Assembly: GCF_004340965.1 (NCBI RefSeq)
Contig: NZ_SLYA01000001.1
Location: 1 to 64,000 of the forward strand
DNA from: Sphingomonas sp. PP-CE-1A-559
GTDB taxonomy: Bacteria; Pseudomonadota; Alphaproteobacteria; Sphingomonadales; Sphingomonadaceae
Length of the DNA: 64,000 bases
Direction of reading: 5' to 3'
Of this stretch, positions 61,889 to 64,000 are shown in pieces (the stretch's first letter is position 1; each line of letters begins with the position of its first letter). Both the position numbers and the translations under genes were made by a program. Under the pieces are notes generated by a model that was not told where the DNA came from, searched no databases, and worked only from the letters and a program-made list of their open reading frames with translations.

Positions 61889-62395
61889 ATGATCATCCTC
61901 GGACTAGACCCCGGCCTCGGCACCACCGGCTGGGGCGTCATCCGCGCCGACGGCAACCGCTTGAGCCATATCGCCAACGGCCAGATCAAGACCGATCCGT
62001 CGATGGCGCTCCCCCGCCGCCTCACCGCGCTCTACAACGCGCTGATCGACGTCATCCGCACCGAGCGCCCCGACGGCGCCGCGGTCGAGGAAGTGCTCGG
62101 CAACACCAACGCGCAGTCGACGCTGAAGCTCGGGCAAGCGCGCGGCGTCGTCCTGCTCGCCGCGGCGGGCGCAGGGCTGCATATCGGCGAATACCACCCG
62201 TCGACCGTCAAGAAGGGCGTCGTCGGCACCGGCGGCGCAGACAAGAAGCAGATCCAGGCGATGATGGCCGTGTTGTTGCCCGGAGCGAAACTCGCCGGCC
62301 CCGACGCCGCCGACGCGCTCGCGGTCGCGATTACGCATGCGCATCACGTTGCCAGTGCCGCCGCCCTGGCACGACGCAGCGGCATAGGCGCCTGA
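61889..62395 (+). CDS. ruvC: Holliday junction endonuclease RuvC
   Basis: A 168-aa nuclease that cuts Holliday junctions after RuvAB branch migration. Active-site residues are Asp7 in [14 protein letters not shown], Glu67 in VEEVLGN and the Asp pair in [14 protein letters not shown] near 140. The [19 protein letters not shown] segment reads [20 protein letters not shown]. ruvA is at 63.7 kb, so the ruv genes here are separated by an AraC-type gene. Confidence 0.97.
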   Translation: MIILGLDPGLGTTGWGVIRADGNRLSHIANGQIKTDPSMALPRRLTALYNALIDVIRTERPDGAAVEEVLGNTNAQSTLKLGQARGVVLLAAAGAGLHIGEYHPSTVKKGVVGTGGADKKQIQAMMAVLLPGAKLAGPDAADALAVAITHAHHVASAAALARRSGIGA

Positions 62396-62525
62396 CCTCT
62401 TCGGCGATCCGACCAACGCGGGGTAACGCCGTCCCCGGCGTAGCATCCGACGACGCGCGCCACGGCTAGCCGCATCACAAATATCAACCGTAGCCAATAT
62501 CCGCTCGGACAAAACCTGGTTCATT

Positions 62526-62556
62526 TTGAATGAGATCAGCGCCTGAGCGCTATAAT
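62526..62556 (+). promoter_or_regulatory. Candidate sigma-70 promoter with internal palindrome
   Basis: TTGAAT at 62526-62531 and a perfect TATAAT at 62551-62556, with a 19-base spacer (two bases over ideal). Between them lies AGCGC-CTGA-GCGCT (62538-62551), a perfect five-base inverted repeat touching the -10 box that could be an operator. It would read into the AraC-type gene 88 bases downstream. The upstream gap (62396-62525) holds no other feature I can support. Confidence 0.45.
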
Positions 62557-62643
62557 TACACCTCAATCAAGTTTTAATAGCCAAGCCTGCATTGCTGTGG
62601 CAGCGCCGCCCGTGATTTTTTAATTTAGATTAAGGGCGGCGCG

Positions 62644-63633
62644 ATGCTTGTCGAACACGTACGAGGTGGGACGAACAGCAACAATGTTCCGGCCTCGGCG
62701 TTCGCAATGCCCGCGGGCATGACGATGCGGTACGACCTCCCCGATCTCGCGCTGTCCGAGTATTTGACGGGGTACGCGATCTACGCCTCGAACGACCGCA
62801 CCCCGATGCTCAACTGGTATCTGCCGGCACCGGCGATGATCTCCGTACTGGTCGATGCCGGGCCACTGACCGTCTCGGTCGGCAACCACCGCTTCGGCCC
62901 GCTCGACCGCGCAAGCTTCTACGGCCCGACCAGCCGCGCCTTCCGGACCGAGACGCGTGGCGGGATCGCCGTCGGCATCGGCCTCAGCGCGCTCGGCTGG
63001 TCGCGGCTCACCGCGCGGTCGGCGGGCGAATTCCACAACCGCGTCGTGCCGCTCAGTTCGGCGCTAGGGTCAGATCTTTCCGCGCGGCTGGTCGAAGGGC
63101 TCGACGCGCTAGACGACGACACGATGATCAAGCCGCTGCTCGATGCGGTGTTCGCTGCGTTTTTCACTCGCCCGCATCCGCGCGAGGATCTGATCCGCGC
63201 GTTCACGGCGTTGACCGTCACCGACGGCGTGATCGAGATGAAGGACGTCGCGGACCGCCTCGACATCCCGACGCATGAACTGCGACGCATGGCGACGCGC
63301 CATTTCGGCATGCCGCCAAAGCTGTTGCTAAGGCGCGCACGGTTCCTGCGATCGTTCATCAGCCTGATCAGGACGGACGGCATGGCGGACTATTCGAAGA
63401 TCGACAGCAGCTATTTCGACGCCTCGCATTTCCTCCGCGATGCCGGCACGTTCCTCGGCACGACCCCGCGCCGCTTCATCGCGTCCGACACCGTATTCCT
63501 GCGCGCCAGCCTGCGTGCCCGCGCGATGGTGATCGGCGCGCCGACTCAGGCGCTGCACGAAGCCGCGAAGGCTACCGCGACCGTCCAGAACCGACCGACG
63601 GGCGAGCAGGATCGTCCGCAGCCTAACGCCTGA
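62644..63633 (+). CDS. AraC-type transcriptional regulator
   Basis: A 329-aa regulator. The N-terminal part (to about 190) resembles a ligand-binding or oligomerisation domain and has no clear catalytic motif. The C-terminal part holds two helix-turn-helix units: VIEMKDVADRLDIPTHELRR near 198, and KIDSSYFDASHFLRDAGTFL followed by GTTPRRFIAS near 255-280. The second agrees with the AraC end pattern (FxDxSHFxRxFxxxxGxTPxxF). A near-consensus promoter lies upstream. It interrupts the expected ruvC-ruvA adjacency, so a recent insertion or regulatory role here is worth testing. The effector is unknown. Confidence 0.82.
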   Translation: MLVEHVRGGTNSNNVPASAFAMPAGMTMRYDLPDLALSEYLTGYAIYASNDRTPMLNWYLPAPAMISVLVDAGPLTVSVGNHRFGPLDRASFYGPTSRAFRTETRGGIAVGIGLSALGWSRLTARSAGEFHNRVVPLSSALGSDLSARLVEGLDALDDDTMIKPLLDAVFAAFFTRPHPREDLIRAFTALTVTDGVIEMKDVADRLDIPTHELRRMATRHFGMPPKLLLRRARFLRSFISLIRTDGMADYSKIDSSYFDASHFLRDAGTFLGTTPRRFIASDTVFLRASLRARAMVIGAPTQALHEAAKATATVQNRPTGEQDRPQPNA

Positions 63634-63715
63634 CCGGCATGCGCGTCGATCGAGCAGGGAAGCGGGTATTTTGACGGGATGACGCCGCGCCGTCGATGTT
63701 CTACCGCCTGATCCA

Positions 63716-64000
63716 ATGATCGTGCATCTCAAAGGACGGCTGGACTCGACCGGCATCGACCATGCCGTGATCGACGTCGGCGGCGTCGGCTATCTCGTCG
63801 GCGCATCGGCGCGCACGCTGTCGGCGCTCGGCCCAATCGGCGAGGCCTGCACGGTGTTCACCGAACTGCTGGTAGGCGAGGATTTCCAGCGGCTTGTCGG
63901 GTTTTCCAGCGCAGACGAGCGCGATTGGTTTCGGTTGCTGACGGGCGTGCAGGGGGTCGGCGCCCGCGTTGCGCTCGCGATCCTGTCGGCGCTTGAGCCG
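63716..64000 (+). CDS. ruvA: Holliday junction branch-migration protein RuvA, 5' part
   Basis: The first 95 codons are present and run off the window end. The translation begins [13 protein letters not shown] and includes the highly conserved [35 protein letters not shown] and the first helix-hairpin-helix, [20 protein letters not shown], follow. RuvA tetramers bind the Holliday junction and load RuvB. The ATG overlaps no other gene and lies 82 bases after the AraC stop. A ruvB gene is expected beyond the window. Confidence 0.95.
   Translation, partial: MIVHLKGRLDSTGIDHAVIDVGGVGYLVGASARTLSALGPIGEACTVFTELLVGEDFQRLVGFSSADERDWFRLLTGVQGVGARVALAILSALEP

Overview
This is a GC-rich chromosomal segment from an alphaproteobacterium, most likely a sphingomonad (Sphingomonas or a close relative). 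The evidence is gene content: a GapR-type DUF2312 protein, DUF1244, a bacteriophytochrome with an HisKA_2 kinase end, a FecI/FecR/TonB-receptor signalling set, a NodT-type efflux lipoprotein, many secreted peptidases and hydrolases, and a yebC-ruvC-(AraC)-ruvA run. I see no transposase, integrase, prophage or CRISPR array. Most of the window looks like ordinary chromosome, packed with genes and punctuated by families of long inverted repeats at gene ends. Genus is inferred from gene content only.

Layout. 0.3-10.7 kb: release factor RF3 (prfC); a secreted family IV esterase and a secreted amidohydrolase; a biliverdin-binding phytochrome kinase; an SBF-like transporter overlapping an adenine/adenosine deaminase gene; a DUF808 membrane protein. 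10.7-18.4 kb: a secreted DPP5-like S9 peptidase diverges from a secreted trypsin-fold protease. The protease is followed by an ECF sigma factor, a FecR anti-sigma factor and a TonB receptor with an N-terminal signalling (STN) domain, which together form a cell-surface signalling unit. 18.5-27.9 kb: a large autotransporter, a DUF1488-like protein, an exported methyltransferase-like protein, a Bcr/CflA drug exporter, and a PAS-LuxR regulator divergent from three small stress genes.

28.0-37.5 kb: an apparent acetate (short carboxylate) locus. A DcaP-like porin and an MHS-type permease diverge from acetyl-CoA synthetase. The synthetase gene overlaps a LuxR-type response regulator (CrbR-like), and a symporter-fused hybrid kinase (CrbS-like) lies convergent to it. 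37.7-43.8 kb: tRNA-Gly(UCC), then a complete tripartite RND pump with overlapping genes. 43.8-50.8 kb: trmB, an FNT-family channel overlapping a PAP2 phosphatase, a small lipoprotein, an AI-2E family permease, and lnt-metK with an AT-rich palindrome between them.

50.8-56.6 kb: a VOC protein, a PHA-system protein, and a chain cstA-ybdD-bphO whose genes overlap by 4 bases each. The bphO product (heme oxygenase) would make the chromophore for the phytochrome 44 kb away. Pyruvate kinase follows. 56.7-64 kb: DUF1244, GapR-like protein, small exported proteins, a HerA-like ATPase, a DUF1003 protein, yebC, ruvC, an AraC-type regulator and the 5' part of ruvA, cut by the window end.

Points most worth follow-up: the five-gene acetate uptake, activation and sensing locus with its shared 145-bp divergent promoter region; the phytochrome/heme-oxygenase pair, with bphO coupled to a pyruvate-transporter operon; the palindrome in front of metK; several REPIN-like families of spaced inverted repeats; and an AraC gene inserted between ruvC and ruvA.
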